A DNA stretch of 64,000 nucleotides from Pelomonas sp. BJYL3. Lineage in GTDB: Bacteria; Pseudomonadota; Gammaproteobacteria; Burkholderiales; Burkholderiaceae_C. The notes beneath the pieces were generated by a model that was not told the origin of the DNA, made no database searches, and worked only from the letters and a program-made list of their open reading frames with translations. Numbering within the stretch: the first letter of the stretch is position 1; every line of letters starts with the position of its first letter. The stretch covers positions 1 to 64,000 of the forward strand of contig NZ_JANZKX010000004.1 in assembly GCF_027257975.1 (NCBI RefSeq). Reading direction: 5' to 3'. Positions 53,656 to 63,658 of the stretch are shown here, one piece after another. A program made the translations under genes and the position numbers.

Positions 53656-55173
53656 ATGAGCACCCCTGCCTACACCGACGCCCGCGAGCTGGGCCACTTC
53701 ATCGCCGGTCAGCGCGTGGCCGCCCGCGGCGAGCGCCGCCAGCCCGTCTACAACCCCGCCACCGGCGCCGTGGCCCGCCAGCTGCAGCTGGGCACGGTGG
53801 AAGACGTGCAGGCCGCCGTAGCCGCCGCGCAGGCCGCCTTCCCGGCCTGGGCGGACACCCCGCCGCTGCGCCGCGCCCGCGTGATGTTCAAGTTCCTGGA
53901 GCTGCTGCATCGCCACCACGACACCCTGGCCGCCATGATCACCGCCGAGCACGGCAAGGTCTTCAGCGACGCCCAGGGCGAGGTCGCCCGCGGCATCGAC
54001 ATCGTCGAGTTCGCCTGCGGCATCCCGCAGCTGCTCAAGGGCGACTTCACCGAGCAGGTCTCCAATGGCATCGACAACTGGACCCTGCGCCAGCCCCTGG
54101 GCGTCGTGGCCGGCATCACGCCCTTCAATTTCCCGTTCATGGTGCCCATGTGGATGGCGCCGGTGGCCCTCGCCTGCGGCAATGCCTTCATCCTCAAGCC
54201 CAGCGAGCGCGACCCCTCGCCCAGCCTCTTCGTGGCCGAGCTGCTCAAGGAAGCCGGCCTGCCGGACGGCGTCTTCAACGTGGTGCAGGGCGACAAGACC
54301 GTGGTCGATGCCCTGCTGCACCACCCGGACGTCAAGGCCCTCAGCTTCGTCGGGTCCACGCCCATCGCCCAGTACATCTATGAGACGGGCGCCTCGCAGG
54401 GCAAGCGCGTCCAGGCCCTGGGCGGGGCCAAGAACCACATGGTGGTCATGCCCGACGCCGACATCGACCAGACCGTCGACGCCCTCATCGGCGCGGCCTA
54501 CGGCTCGGCGGGTGAGCGCTGCATGGCCATTTCGGTGGCCGTGCTGGTGGGCGAGGCGGCGGACCGCATCATGCCCCGCCTGGCCGAGCGCGCCCGCAGC
54601 CTGGTGATCCGCAACGGCATGGACCCGGCCGCCGAGATGGGCCCCATCGTGACCCGCGAGGCCCGCGAGCGCATCGAGGGCTACATCGCCCTGGGCGTGG
54701 CCGAGGGCGCCGAGCTGCTGGTGGACGGCCGCGGCCATCAGGTCGCCGGCCACGAGGGCGGCTTCTTCACCGGCGGCACCCTGTTCGACCATGTGACGCC
54801 CGGCATGCGCATCTACCGCGAGGAGATTTTCGGCCCCGTGCTGGCCTGTGTGCGCGTGCCCGACTTCGCCACCGCGGTGGACCTGGTCAATGCGCACGAG
54901 TTCGGCAACGGCGTCGCCTGCTTCACCAGCGACGGCAATGTGGCCCGCGAGTTTGCACGCCGCATCCAGGTGGGCATGGTGGGCATCAACGTGCCCATCC
55001 CCGTGCCCATGGCCTGGCATGGCTTCGGTGGCTGGAAGAAGAGCCTGTTCGGCGACATGCACGCCTACGGCGAGGAAGGCGTGCGCTTCTACACCAAGCA
55101 GAAGAGCGTGATGCAGCGCTGGCCCGCCAGCACGCCCAAGGGCGCCCAGTTCGCGATGCCCACGCACCGCTGA
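53656..55173 (+). CDS. mmsA: CoA-acylating methylmalonate-semialdehyde dehydrogenase
   Basis: A 505-residue aldehyde dehydrogenase of the MmsA/IolA class. It oxidises methylmalonate or malonate semialdehyde to propionyl- or acetyl-CoA with NAD and CoA, in valine or inositol breakdown. Signature regions are [19 protein letters not shown], the catalytic cysteine in [14 protein letters not shown] (about 285-298) and [16 protein letters not shown]. Length is normal. ATG 53656 is preceded by CCGGAGCG. No mmsB lies beside it. A large hairpin follows the stop. Confidence 0.94.
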   Translation: MSTPAYTDARELGHFIAGQRVAARGERRQPVYNPATGAVARQLQLGTVEDVQAAVAAAQAAFPAWADTPPLRRARVMFKFLELLHRHHDTLAAMITAEHGKVFSDAQGEVARGIDIVEFACGIPQLLKGDFTEQVSNGIDNWTLRQPLGVVAGITPFNFPFMVPMWMAPVALACGNAFILKPSERDPSPSLFVAELLKEAGLPDGVFNVVQGDKTVVDALLHHPDVKALSFVGSTPIAQYIYETGASQGKRVQALGGAKNHMVVMPDADIDQTVDALIGAAYGSAGERCMAISVAVLVGEAADRIMPRLAERARSLVIRNGMDPAAEMGPIVTREARERIEGYIALGVAEGAELLVDGRGHQVAGHEGGFFTGGTLFDHVTPGMRIYREEIFGPVLACVRVPDFATAVDLVNAHEFGNGVACFTSDGNVAREFARRIQVGMVGINVPIPVPMAWHGFGGWKKSLFGDMHAYGEEGVRFYTKQKSVMQRWPASTPKGAQFAMPTHR

Positions 55174-55188
55174 CCGCCACCTCGCGCA

Positions 55189-55224
55189 CGGCCCGCCCTG
55201 TCATCTGGGTGACAGAGCGGGCCG
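55189..55224 (+). terminator. Long hairpin after mmsA
   Basis: CGGCCCGC, one mismatch, CTGTCA, loop TCTGGG, TGACAG, GCGGGCCG: a stem of 14 pairs with one mismatch, 16 bases after the mmsA stop. Only a weak T-stretch follows (CTGCCTTTGC), so it may work with Rho or as a 3' stabiliser. Confidence 0.65.
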
Positions 55225-55331
55225 CTGCCTTTGCGGTGGGCTCGCAAACGTGACGTCAGCACGCGGGGCTGACGCCGGTTTCGGCTACGCTAGCCGGCTT
55301 CGCTTCATTGCTGTTGAAGCCGACGCCCGAG

Positions 55332-56957
55332 ATGCCCATTGCCCTCACCGACCGCCTGACCCAGTGCCTCAAGGAGGCCCGCGATGCCCAGCACGAGGCC
55401 ACGCTGGAGCTGGGCCTCGCGCGGGCCGGCGAGGCCTGGACCCATGCCCGCCAGCTGGGTTTCCTGAGCGAGCAGATCGAGGCCGGCCGCCTGCGCGTGT
55501 ACTTCCATTACCGGCGCGGCGAGCTGCAGGAGATGCTGGAGCTCTCCCAGGAGGTGCAGGCCCTCATGCGCCCGCTGGGCGCCAGCGCTCCGCTGTGCGA
55601 GCTGCTGCGCTGGACCAGCCTGGCCGCCTCCGAGCTGGGCGACTTCGAGACCGGCCTCAACTGCGCCAACGAGTGCCACGAGCTGGCCCGCGCCCTGGAC
55701 GACAAGCGCGTGCTCGCCGCCGCGCTCAATGCGCTGGGTGCCTGCTTCGAGCGCATGGGCGACCCTTGGCAGGCCGAGCGCCTGATGAACGAGGCCGCCG
55801 CCCTGGTGCGGGACGAGGCCACGGCCTACGAGCGCGTCATCACCCTCAACAACCTCTGCACCACGGCCCTGGGCGAGTACCACCTGATGCGAGACAGCGG
55901 CCACGAGAAGGCCTGCCAGGAGGCCCTGCAGCGGGCCCTGCACTATGGTCGCGAGGTGCGCCCGCATGCCCGGCAGCTGGGTGAGCTCTATGCCCTGGCC
56001 CTCACCGACAGCAACCTCGGCGAGGTCCTGCTGCTGCTGGGGGAGCTGGGCGAGGCCGAGCCCTATCTGCGCGCCGCCCTGGCGCAGGCCCAGGCGCGGC
56101 AGTTCGACGCCCTGGCCGGCCGCGTGCACTGCAACCTGGCGGAGATGGCCCTGGCGCAGGACGACCTCGCGCGTGCCTGGTCCCACGTGCTGGCCGTGCA
56201 GGACGAGACCACCGTGCTGTTCAACAGCTACCAGGCGCTGCGCCTGCATCGTGTGGCCTACCGCTGCGCCAAGGCCGAGGGCAACCTGGACGAAGCCCTG
56301 CACCACCTGGAAGCCTTCCAGCGCCTGGAGCGGCGGCGCAGCGTGGCCCAGCTGATGGCGCAGTCACGCTTCTTCGTCAGCCGTCTGGAGGCCGAGCAGG
56401 CCCGGGCCGCGGCCGACCAGGCCCACCGCAAGGTCGATGCCCTCACCGCCCGCACACAGGAGCTGGAAGCCCATGTCCAGCGCGATCCGCTGACCGGGCT
56501 GGGCAACCGCCGCTTCCTGGAGGCGCGCATGCCCGGCCTGATCCTGGACTGCGAGCAGCAGCAGCGCCCGCTGACCCTGGCCCTGATCGACGCCGACCAC
56601 TTCAAGCAGATCAACGACCAGCACGGCCATGCCATCGGCGACGCCGTGCTGCAGCAGCTGGCCCAGCTGCTGCGCGAGAACACGCGCGGCAGCGACCTGC
56701 TGCTGCGCTACGGCGGCGAGGAGTTCCTGGCCGTGCTGCCGGACACCGTGGCGGACCGCGCCTTCGAAGTGTGCGAGCGGCTGCGCCAGAGCGTCGAGGC
56801 CCATGACTGGCAAGACCTGTCCCCCGGGCTGGTGGTGACGCTGAGCATCGGCCTGGCCAGCGCCCCGCCCTATTCGACGGACCTGCTCATCAGCCGTGCC
56901 GACGCCGCCATGTACCGCGCCAAGCACCTGGGCCGCAACCGCGTTGCCCTGGCCTGA
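55332..56957 (+). CDS. Diguanylate cyclase with N-terminal TPR region
   Basis: A 541-residue cytoplasmic protein. Residues 1-350 are TPR-like helices (AALNALGACFERMGDPWQAERLMNEAA, ALALTDSNLGEVLLLLGELGEAEPYL, each split). A coiled-coil follows at about 355-390, then a GGDEF domain at about 390-540 with DPLTGLGNRRFLEARM and RYGGEEF, an active-site variant that is usually active. RGSD stands five residues before GGEEF, an intact RxxD inhibitory site. It should make cyclic di-GMP. No membrane segment. The upstream TTG at 55308 is an alternative start. Confidence 0.9.
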   Translation: MPIALTDRLTQCLKEARDAQHEATLELGLARAGEAWTHARQLGFLSEQIEAGRLRVYFHYRRGELQEMLELSQEVQALMRPLGASAPLCELLRWTSLAASELGDFETGLNCANECHELARALDDKRVLAAALNALGACFERMGDPWQAERLMNEAAALVRDEATAYERVITLNNLCTTALGEYHLMRDSGHEKACQEALQRALHYGREVRPHARQLGELYALALTDSNLGEVLLLLGELGEAEPYLRAALAQAQARQFDALAGRVHCNLAEMALAQDDLARAWSHVLAVQDETTVLFNSYQALRLHRVAYRCAKAEGNLDEALHHLEAFQRLERRRSVAQLMAQSRFFVSRLEAEQARAAADQAHRKVDALTARTQELEAHVQRDPLTGLGNRRFLEARMPGLILDCEQQQRPLTLALIDADHFKQINDQHGHAIGDAVLQQLAQLLRENTRGSDLLLRYGGEEFLAVLPDTVADRAFEVCERLRQSVEAHDWQDLSPGLVVTLSIGLASAPPYSTDLLISRADAAMYRAKHLGRNRVALA

Positions 56958-56975
56958 GCCGCCGGCCCGGGGGGC

Positions 56976-58139
56976 TCACTCGCGCGACTGCACCAGGTTG
57001 CGCCCCTGCCGCTTGGCCTGGTAGAGGCCCTGGTCGGCCCGCATCAGCACCGCCTCGGGGCTGCTGTCTTCGGGCAGGACTTCGGCAATGCCGAAGCTGG
57101 CCGTCAGCCGGCGCTGCTCGGGCCCCCACAGCAGGGGCTGGGCTTCCAGGTTGGCCCGCATGCGCTCGGCCACCAGCGCCGCGCCGGCCAGGCCGGTGTC
57201 GCACAGGAGGATGAGGAACTCCTCCCCGCCCCAGCGCCCCAGGGCGTCGTCATCGCGCACACAGGGCTTGAGCGCGCCGACCAGGGCCTTGAGCGCCTGA
57301 TCGCCCGCGCCATGGCCCAGGGTGTCGTTGAGTGCCTTGAAGTGGTCCATGTCCAGCAGCACCAGGGCATAGGGCTCGCCGCGCCGCCAGCGCGCATGGG
57401 CCTGCTCCAGCGCCTGCCCGATGGCGCGGCGGTTCAGCACCTCTGTGAGCGGGTCGTACAGCGTCAGCTTGCGGATGCGCAGGACCAGCTGCACCAGCAC
57501 CAGGAAGGCCACGACGGAGTTGACCACCATGCCCAGCACCAGCCCCGCCCACAGCCAGGCCACGTTGAAGCCGCTGCCGGAGCGCAGGTCCGGTGTGTTG
57601 CCCGGCCAGAGCAGGGGCTCGACGGCACGGGCGGCCAGCAGCAGCGTCAGTGCGCCCAGCGGGAAGCTCAGGGCCAGGGCGAAGGCCGGCCGCGTCCGGC
57701 TGCGCACCAGCCGGTAGGCCTGCCAGGAGGCCAGGCCCAGCAGGGGCGCCTGGAGGCAGTAGAGCACCGTGCCATGCCAGCGCATGGGCCAGCCCATCAC
57801 GAAGCCGGGCATCAGCAGCAGGGCCAGAAGGCACAGCGCCAGCGGCCAGCGCCAGGGCGGGCGGCTCTCCTCCAGCCAGGCCGGCACGAGGCTCAGCAAG
57901 GCGAAGGCGGCGGTGCCGGTGAGATCCGCCGCATAGACCGTCAGCCAGGGCCGCTCCAGCCCGCCGCGCAGGCCACTGAGCAGCAGGGCCGAGGCGACCA
58001 GCACGTTGGCCCCCGCCATGCCCTTGGACGCCCGCGGCTGCAGCTTCAGCCCGAAAGCGAAGACCAGCCACAGCAGGCAGGCGATCAGCAGCACCAGCAC
58101 GGTGGCGGCCACCAGGGTCTGGGCGCTGACGCTCAGCAT
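56976..58139 (-). CDS. Membrane-bound diguanylate cyclase
   Basis: A 387-residue protein with several N-terminal transmembrane helices (about 8-215; six are plausible) and a C-terminal GGDEF domain (about 225-385). DPLTEVLNRRAIGQAL starts the domain; RWGGEEF is the active-site loop and RDDD five residues earlier is the RxxD inhibitory site. ATG 58139 overlaps the stop of the next membrane cyclase gene by seven bases; longer frames read into that gene. It is convergent with the TPR cyclase, 18 bases away. Confidence 0.9.
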   Translation of the reverse strand: MLSVSAQTLVAATVLVLLIACLLWLVFAFGLKLQPRASKGMAGANVLVASALLLSGLRGGLERPWLTVYAADLTGTAAFALLSLVPAWLEESRPPWRWPLALCLLALLLMPGFVMGWPMRWHGTVLYCLQAPLLGLASWQAYRLVRSRTRPAFALALSFPLGALTLLLAARAVEPLLWPGNTPDLRSGSGFNVAWLWAGLVLGMVVNSVVAFLVLVQLVLRIRKLTLYDPLTEVLNRRAIGQALEQAHARWRRGEPYALVLLDMDHFKALNDTLGHGAGDQALKALVGALKPCVRDDDALGRWGGEEFLILLCDTGLAGAALVAERMRANLEAQPLLWGPEQRRLTASFGIAEVLPEDSSPEAVLMRADQGLYQAKRQGRNLVQSRE

Positions 58140-59287
58140 GCCGCGCCCTCCACGGGCGGGGCCAGGCAGACACGGTTGCGCCCCTGGGCCTTGGCCTGGT
58201 ACATGGCGCGATCCGCCGCCTCCACCAGCGCGTCGGCGAAACGGCCGGGGGCCGCCATCGCCAGACCCAGGCTGGCCGTCAGGGGCCAGTGCCGGCCCTG
58301 CCAGCTCCACACGCTGGCGGCCAGCGTGGCGCGCAGGCGCTCGGCCAGGGCCTGGGCGCCGGCCAGGGGCGTGTCCGGCAGCAGCAGCGCGAACTCCTCG
58401 CCGCCATAGCGGGCCGCGCAGTCCTGCTCGCGCAAGGAGGCCTGCAGCAGGCGCGCCACGTGGCGCAGGGCGGCATCACCGGCGGCGTGGCCCAGCTCGT
58501 CGTTGATGCGCTTGAAATGATCGAGGTCCACCATCAGCAGCGCATGACAGCGGCCACGCTGGGCCCGGACCTGCTGCCGGGCCAGCTGCTCCCGCAGTTC
58601 CCGCCGGTTGCACAGGCCGGTCAGCGGATCATGGCGGGTCAGGGACTCGATGCGCTGGATCAGCCGGCTCAGCACCAGGGCGATGAGCCCGCCGGAAATG
58701 GCCATGGCCAGCACCAGCCAGGCAGCAGCAAGCCCGGCATGACGGCGAGGGTCCTGCAGCAGCCAGCCGACGCCCGGCTCCTGCTGCGCCAGGGCAATGC
58801 CGCGCAGCAGCAGGAAGCAGGTCAACAGCGCATAGGGCGCCACCAGCCCCACGCGCAGCCAGCCGGCCAGCCCCAGGCTGCCCAGCAGCAGGTCGCGACC
58901 GGCCAGCAGGCACAGCGCGGCCATGCTCAAGGAGATGAGGGCGGTGGACAGGCCCGCCGACAGCCCCGACAGGCGGGCCAGGTCGGCGAACAGCCCCAGG
59001 GCCAGCAGGCTCAGCAAGTCCAGTCGCTGCTGGCGCAGGCGCAGCAGCTGGCGCAGGCCCAGGCTCAGCAGCCCGAGGGCCATCAGCGTGCAGATGCCGG
59101 CCAGCGCCTGGACCGGCCCGGGCCCGGCCAGCAGGGGCGGCAGCATGAGGGCCTGAGCCCCGGCGAGCAGCACGCAGGCCTGGCGGGCGACACGAAAGGG
59201 AAAGGCCAGCAACAACCAGACGCCCACCGCCAGCGCACCGAACAGGGCGTTGACCAGGAGCAGGGTGTTGGAATCCAGTTCGATCAT
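58133..59287 (-). CDS. Membrane-bound diguanylate cyclase (upstream paralogue)
   Basis: A 384-residue protein of the same layout: about six transmembrane helices in residues 8-205 and a GGDEF domain in 215-375 (DPLTGLCNRRELREQL). The active-site loop RYGGEEF and inhibitory REQD (RxxD) are both present, so it should be active and feedback-inhibited. The transmembrane part has no recognised ligand-binding family. It forms a two-gene operon with the following cyclase, which arose probably by tandem duplication. It is divergent from the SDR gene by 91 bases. Confidence 0.9.
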   Translation of the reverse strand: MIELDSNTLLLVNALFGALAVGVWLLLAFPFRVARQACVLLAGAQALMLPPLLAGPGPVQALAGICTLMALGLLSLGLRQLLRLRQQRLDLLSLLALGLFADLARLSGLSAGLSTALISLSMAALCLLAGRDLLLGSLGLAGWLRVGLVAPYALLTCFLLLRGIALAQQEPGVGWLLQDPRRHAGLAAAWLVLAMAISGGLIALVLSRLIQRIESLTRHDPLTGLCNRRELREQLARQQVRAQRGRCHALLMVDLDHFKRINDELGHAAGDAALRHVARLLQASLREQDCAARYGGEEFALLLPDTPLAGAQALAERLRATLAASVWSWQGRHWPLTASLGLAMAAPGRFADALVEAADRAMYQAKAQGRNRVCLAPPVEGAAC

Positions 59288-59378
59288 GCGTTGCGGGGCA
59301 GGCCTGGGACGGACTCAGCTCTAGGCCAGCCATCTTCCCAGAGATTGGCCCCGCTGATCCTATCCGTTTGAACCCACA

Positions 59379-60134
59379 ATGAGGCCCATGCGCAAAATCA
59401 TCCTGATCACAGGCGCCAGCCGCGGCATCGGCGCGGCGACCGCCCTGCGCTGCGCTCAGGCCGGCTACGACATCGCCCTCAACTACCACCGGGACGCCGC
59501 CGCCGCCGAGCGCACCGCCGCGCAGGTCCGCGCGCTGGGCGCCCAGGCCCTGCTGCTGCAGGCCGACGTGGCGGACCCGGGCCAGGTCCTGGCCCTGTTC
59601 CAGCGCCTGGACCAGCAGGCCGCCCCGCTGTGGGGCCTGGTCAACAACGCCGGCGTGGTGGCCCCCAAGGCCCGGCTGGACGAGATGGCGCCCGAGCGCT
59701 GGCAGCGCGTCTTCGCGGTCAATGTGATGGGCAGTCTGCTGTGCGCCCGCGAGGCGGTGAAGCGCATGAGCCGGGCGCACGGCGGGGCCGGTGGCGCCAT
59801 CGTCAACCTGTCCTCGCGTGCGGCGCTGCTGGGCTCGCCGGGGCTTTACGTGGACTATGCGGCGAGCAAGGCAGCCATCGAGGCCTTTACCGTGGGCCTG
59901 GCCCGCGAGGTGGCGGCCGAGGGCGTGCGCGTCAACGGCGTGCGCCCCGGCATCATCGCCACCGACATCCACGCCGACAGCGGCATGAGCGAGGAGCTGG
60001 CCTCGGCAGCGGCCGGCATCCCCATGCAGCGCCTGGGCCGCGCCGAGGAGGTGGCGGAGGCCATCGCCTGGCTGCTGTCAGAGGCCGCCAGCTACACCAC
60101 CGGCACGATGCTGGACGTCACCGGCGGTCGCTGA
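59379..60134 (+). CDS. Short-chain dehydrogenase/reductase
   Basis: A 251-residue NAD(P)-dependent oxidoreductase. The cofactor loop TGASRGIGAATALR, NNAGV, the serine in IVNLSSRAALLG and the YAASK tyrosine-lysine pair form a complete SDR active site. The tail TTGTMLDVTGGR is typical of FabG-like or glucose dehydrogenase-like members. Substrate unknown. Two ATG codons (59379, 59388) could serve as start; neither has a clear ribosome site. Confidence 0.9.
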   Translation: MRPMRKIILITGASRGIGAATALRCAQAGYDIALNYHRDAAAAERTAAQVRALGAQALLLQADVADPGQVLALFQRLDQQAAPLWGLVNNAGVVAPKARLDEMAPERWQRVFAVNVMGSLLCAREAVKRMSRAHGGAGGAIVNLSSRAALLGSPGLYVDYAASKAAIEAFTVGLAREVAAEGVRVNGVRPGIIATDIHADSGMSEELASAAAGIPMQRLGRAEEVAEAIAWLLSEAASYTTGTMLDVTGGR

Positions 60135-60156
60135 GCGCGGCAGCAGTCCGCCCGCC

Positions 60157-61692
60157 TCAGCTCAGGCGGAAGGACCCCACGATGCCCGCCAGCGCCTGGG
60201 CCTGCTGGGCCAGACTGGCCGCGGCGGCGGTGGACTCCTCGACCATCGCCGCGTTCTGCTGGGTGTTGTGGTCCAGCTGCGTGATGGCGACGTTGACCTG
60301 GGCAATGCCGGCGCTCTGCTCGCGCGTCGCCGTGGAGATATTGCCCAGCATGGCCGTCACCTGCTGCACCTGATCGACCAGCTCGCTCATGGTGCGCCCC
60401 GCCTCGGCGGCCACGACGGCGCCGCTCTCGACCTGCGCCACGCTGTCCCCGATCAGGGCCTTGATCTCGCGCGCAGCCTGAGCACTCCGCTGGGCCAGGG
60501 TGCGCACCTCGCCGGCCACCACCGCGAAGCCGCGGCCCTGCTCGCCGGCGCGTGCGGCCTCCACGGCCGCATTCAGGGCCAGGATGTTGGTCTGGAAGGC
60601 GATGCCGTCGATGACGCCGATGATGTCGGCGATCTTCTTGGAGCTGGTGTTGATCTGGTCCATGGTGCTGACCACGCGGCCCACCGCCTCGCCGCTGCGT
60701 TCGGCCGTTCCCGACGCCTCGTGGGCCAGGGCGTTGGCCTGTTCGGCGGAGGCCGCGTTGTTCTTCACCGCGGCAGCCATTTCGTCCATGGAGGCGGCCG
60801 TCTGCTGCAGGGCCGAGGCCTGCACCTCGGTGCGTGCGCTGAGGTCATGGCTGGCCTGGGAGATCTCGCTGGAGGCGCCGGAGACCGTCCCGGCGCTGTG
60901 GTGAATCTGCTGGACAGTCTCGACCAGGCCCTGCTGCATCTCGCGCATGGCCTGCAGCAGCTGGCCGATCTCGTTGCGCTCCTGCAGGTCGGAGCGCTGG
61001 CTGAGATCGCGCTCCCGGATGGCACCGGCCAGGCGCAAGGCCTCGCCCAGGGGCCGCATGATGGCGGCCACGGTGCGCCAGGCCAGCACCAGCGCGGTCC
61101 CGAGGGCCACGGCGAAGATCAGCAGCACGATCATCACCGAGCGCCGGTAGGTCGCCTGGCTCAGCTGGTACTCCTGCTCGGCCACCTTGAGCTGCTCGTC
61201 CACCAGGTCGGACACTGCCCCGGTGAAGGGGTCGATGGCCGGGTACATCTCCTTGATGGCGAAGGCTTCCAGCGCCTCGCGGTCCTGCTTGCCCAGGATG
61301 CCCCGCAGCTTGGCGGCCGCCGCCTCGGCAGCCCCCTTGAGCGGCCTGGCCTTGGCCAGCAGCACCGCTTCATTGCCTTCGATCTTGGTGGCGATGTACT
61401 CGCCCCAGTACTTGGCGATGTCGCGCTCGGCTTCATCCAGCAGGCGCAGGGCGGCACCCATCTCGACAGTGCCGGCCCGGACCTTGTGCGTGGTGTCCAC
61501 GATGTTGACCGCGTAGGCGTCGGAGACTTCCTTCAGCTGCTTGAGCGGCACCACCCGGTCCTGGTAGACGGTCTGCATGCCGTCGTTGACGCGCCCCAGC
61601 GCGTAGAGGCTCCAGCCCCCGCTGATGCCCAGGAGGACGATCAGCAGAACCGAGAACAGGATCAGTCGACTTTTGATGCTGCTGAACTGCAT
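60157..61692 (-). CDS. Methyl-accepting chemotaxis protein
   Basis: A 511-residue chemoreceptor. The first transmembrane helix is at about 10-30, a periplasmic four-helix-bundle sensor domain (4HB type) at 35-185 and the second transmembrane helix at 188-210. A HAMP domain (about 212-265) and the cytoplasmic signalling hairpin follow, with the near-invariant tip IAFQTNILALNAAVEAARAGEQGRGFAVVA (split). It senses an unknown ligand and controls CheA. No che genes lie nearby, so it is an orphan receptor. Confidence 0.94.
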   Translation of the reverse strand: MQFSSIKSRLILFSVLLIVLLGISGGWSLYALGRVNDGMQTVYQDRVVPLKQLKEVSDAYAVNIVDTTHKVRAGTVEMGAALRLLDEAERDIAKYWGEYIATKIEGNEAVLLAKARPLKGAAEAAAAKLRGILGKQDREALEAFAIKEMYPAIDPFTGAVSDLVDEQLKVAEQEYQLSQATYRRSVMIVLLIFAVALGTALVLAWRTVAAIMRPLGEALRLAGAIRERDLSQRSDLQERNEIGQLLQAMREMQQGLVETVQQIHHSAGTVSGASSEISQASHDLSARTEVQASALQQTAASMDEMAAAVKNNAASAEQANALAHEASGTAERSGEAVGRVVSTMDQINTSSKKIADIIGVIDGIAFQTNILALNAAVEAARAGEQGRGFAVVAGEVRTLAQRSAQAAREIKALIGDSVAQVESGAVVAAEAGRTMSELVDQVQQVTAMLGNISTATREQSAGIAQVNVAITQLDHNTQQNAAMVEESTAAAASLAQQAQALAGIVGSFRLS

Positions 61693-61780
61693 GGCAACGC
61701 TCCGGATTCGGTGGACCTGTGCCGCCGACTGTAGCGCCGGGCTTCCGCCAGAGCCAGGACTCTGCGCACGGAGCGTGGCG

Positions 61781-62848
61781 TCAGCGCCTCTCGACGATCA
61801 GTGGCGTCAGGGCCAGGGCCTGGCGCATGCGCTCGGCGGCCGTGCGGGCGTCCTCGCGGCTGGCATAGGGGCCGGCCTGCAGGCGGTGCATCTGCGCCTC
61901 CTTGAAGATGGCCAGCAGGGGCGACAGCCAGTCCAGCTCCTGGCTGAGCCGCTGCCGGAAGGCCTCGGCGCCATCCATGCGGTTGAAGGCCCCCAGCTGG
62001 ACCCAGAAGCCCTTGCTTGCGGCCTTCGGCGCGGTGCCGCCCTCGGGAATGGGCAGGCTCACCGCCCCGGGGGCCGGGGTCGGGGTCAGGTCTTGCGGCA
62101 GGGCGGAGATTGCCGTGACAGCGCCGGCGGGCGGGGTCGCGGGCAGGGTCGTGGCAGCGGCCTGGGGCGCGGCGGGGGCAGGTGTTGCGCCAGGGCGGGC
62201 GTCCCGAGCCTGCGCCAGGCGGGTGCCTTCGTCGCGCCGCTGCCAGGCCCCGGTGCGGATGTCCTCGTAGGTGATGCGCTCCACTTCGACGGGCGTGACG
62301 CCGCGCAGGATGTCCAGCTTCAGCGCGGCCGTGTAGCTGAGGTCAACGATGCGGCCGGGGTGGAAGGGCCCCCGGTCGTTGACGCGCACGATGACCTCGC
62401 GTCCGTTGGCCGGGTTGCGCACCCGGGCATAGCTGGGGATGGGCATGGTGGCATGCGCCGCAGTCATCGCGTACATGTTGTAGAGCTCGCCGCTGGAGGT
62501 CGGCCGCCCGTGGAACTTGCGGCCGTACCAGGAGGCCAGGCCGCGCTCGGCCAGTGGGGCGTCGTCGGTCATGGGCTCGTAGCGCTGGCCCAGGGCCTCG
62601 TAGGGCTTGTTGGGGCCGCCCTTGCGGATGGGCTCCAGGCGCGGCTCGGCATCGGGCACCTGCATCAGGTTGGGCGGCACCTGGGCCTCGGGGCCATCGC
62701 GGTCGGAGGCGGGGGCCCGCGAGGGCAGGCTGGCGGGCGAGGACACGGGCGCGCGGCTGGCGCAGCCGCCCAGGATCGCCAGCGCGGCCAGCCATGCTGG
62801 ACCAGTGCGGCGCCAGGCGAAGGAAATGGCGGGGTTCATTCTTGACAT
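61781..62848 (-). CDS. rlpA: Septal lytic transglycosylase RlpA
   Basis: A 355-residue lipoprotein. Signal peptide with lipobox LGGC (Cys29). The double-psi beta-barrel RlpA domain is at about 100-195 (GLASWYGRKFHGRPTSSGELYNM, RVNDRGPFHPGRIVDLS). A Pro/Ala linker leads to a C-terminal SPOR domain (about 275-355, KGFWVQLGAFNRMDGAEAF), which binds denuded glycan at the septum. It cleaves naked glycan strands during cell separation. Two start codons (62848, 62839) are possible. Confidence 0.93.
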   Translation of the reverse strand: MSRMNPAISFAWRRTGPAWLAALAILGGCASRAPVSSPASLPSRAPASDRDGPEAQVPPNLMQVPDAEPRLEPIRKGGPNKPYEALGQRYEPMTDDAPLAERGLASWYGRKFHGRPTSSGELYNMYAMTAAHATMPIPSYARVRNPANGREVIVRVNDRGPFHPGRIVDLSYTAALKLDILRGVTPVEVERITYEDIRTGAWQRRDEGTRLAQARDARPGATPAPAAPQAAATTLPATPPAGAVTAISALPQDLTPTPAPGAVSLPIPEGGTAPKAASKGFWVQLGAFNRMDGAEAFRQRLSQELDWLSPLLAIFKEAQMHRLQAGPYASREDARTAAERMRQALALTPLIVERR

Positions 62849-62956
62849 GGCGCAACCCTAAACCATGGCGCGGGCCTCGCCAAGAATGCCCGGGGATTTC
62901 GACCTCCGCCGCGCCCGCCTTGTATGCTGCGGGCTTCGTCGCAGAGGCCATGCTCC

Positions 62957-63658
62957 ATGAACAGCGCCTACATCTTCACCCCTCCCGAGCAGCCCAGTGC
63001 CGCGGTGCGTGGCACGGACCGCCGCTATGCGGTCTCGCGCATCTTCTGCGTGGGCCGCAACTACGCCGCCCATGCCCGCGAGATGGGCGGAGATCCCAGC
63101 CGCGAGCCGCCCTTCTACTTCACCAAGCCGGCCTCGGCCCTGGTGCCGAGCGGCAGCACGGTGCCCTATCCACCCGGCACCCAGGACTACCACTACGAGA
63201 TGGAGCTCGTGATCGCCCTGGGCGCGCCCGTGTTCCGGGTGAGCCCCGAGGTGGCGCGCGCCGCCATCTGGGGCTTCGCGCCCGGCCTGGACATGACCCG
63301 TCGCGACCTGCAGGCCGAAGCCAAGAAGGCCGGCCGGCCCTGGGATGTCGCCAAGGGCTTCGAGCAGTCCGCCGTGCTGGGCGAGCTGGTGCGCACGGCC
63401 GAATGCGGGCCCATGGACGCCGGCGCCATCACGCTCTCGGTCAACGGCGTGCAGAAGCAGCGAGGTGACCTGGCCGACATGATCTGGAACGTCGCCGAGA
63501 TCGTGGCCAACCTGTCCCAGTTCTATCACCTGAAGCCGGGCGACCTCATCTACACCGGCACCCCGGACGGCGTGGGCCCCGTGCTGCCCGGCGACCGCCT
63601 GGCCGGTGAGATCGCCGGCCTGGGCGCCCTCGCCCTGACAATCGGCCCTGCCGAATGA
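62957..63658 (+). CDS. Fumarylacetoacetate hydrolase family protein
   Basis: A 233-residue FAH-fold enzyme. ICxGRNY-type start (IFCVGRNYAAHAREMG), FTKPASALVP, the metal-binding YHYEMELVIALG (two Glu) and GDLIYTGTPDGVGPVLPGD match acylpyruvase/ hydratase-decarboxylase members. It probably hydrolyses a C-C bond in a diketo acid or acts on fumarylpyruvate; the substrate is not certain. The stop overlaps the nadC start by four bases. Confidence 0.9.
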   Translation: MNSAYIFTPPEQPSAAVRGTDRRYAVSRIFCVGRNYAAHAREMGGDPSREPPFYFTKPASALVPSGSTVPYPPGTQDYHYEMELVIALGAPVFRVSPEVARAAIWGFAPGLDMTRRDLQAEAKKAGRPWDVAKGFEQSAVLGELVRTAECGPMDAGAITLSVNGVQKQRGDLADMIWNVAEIVANLSQFYHLKPGDLIYTGTPDGVGPVLPGDRLAGEIAGLGALALTIGPAE

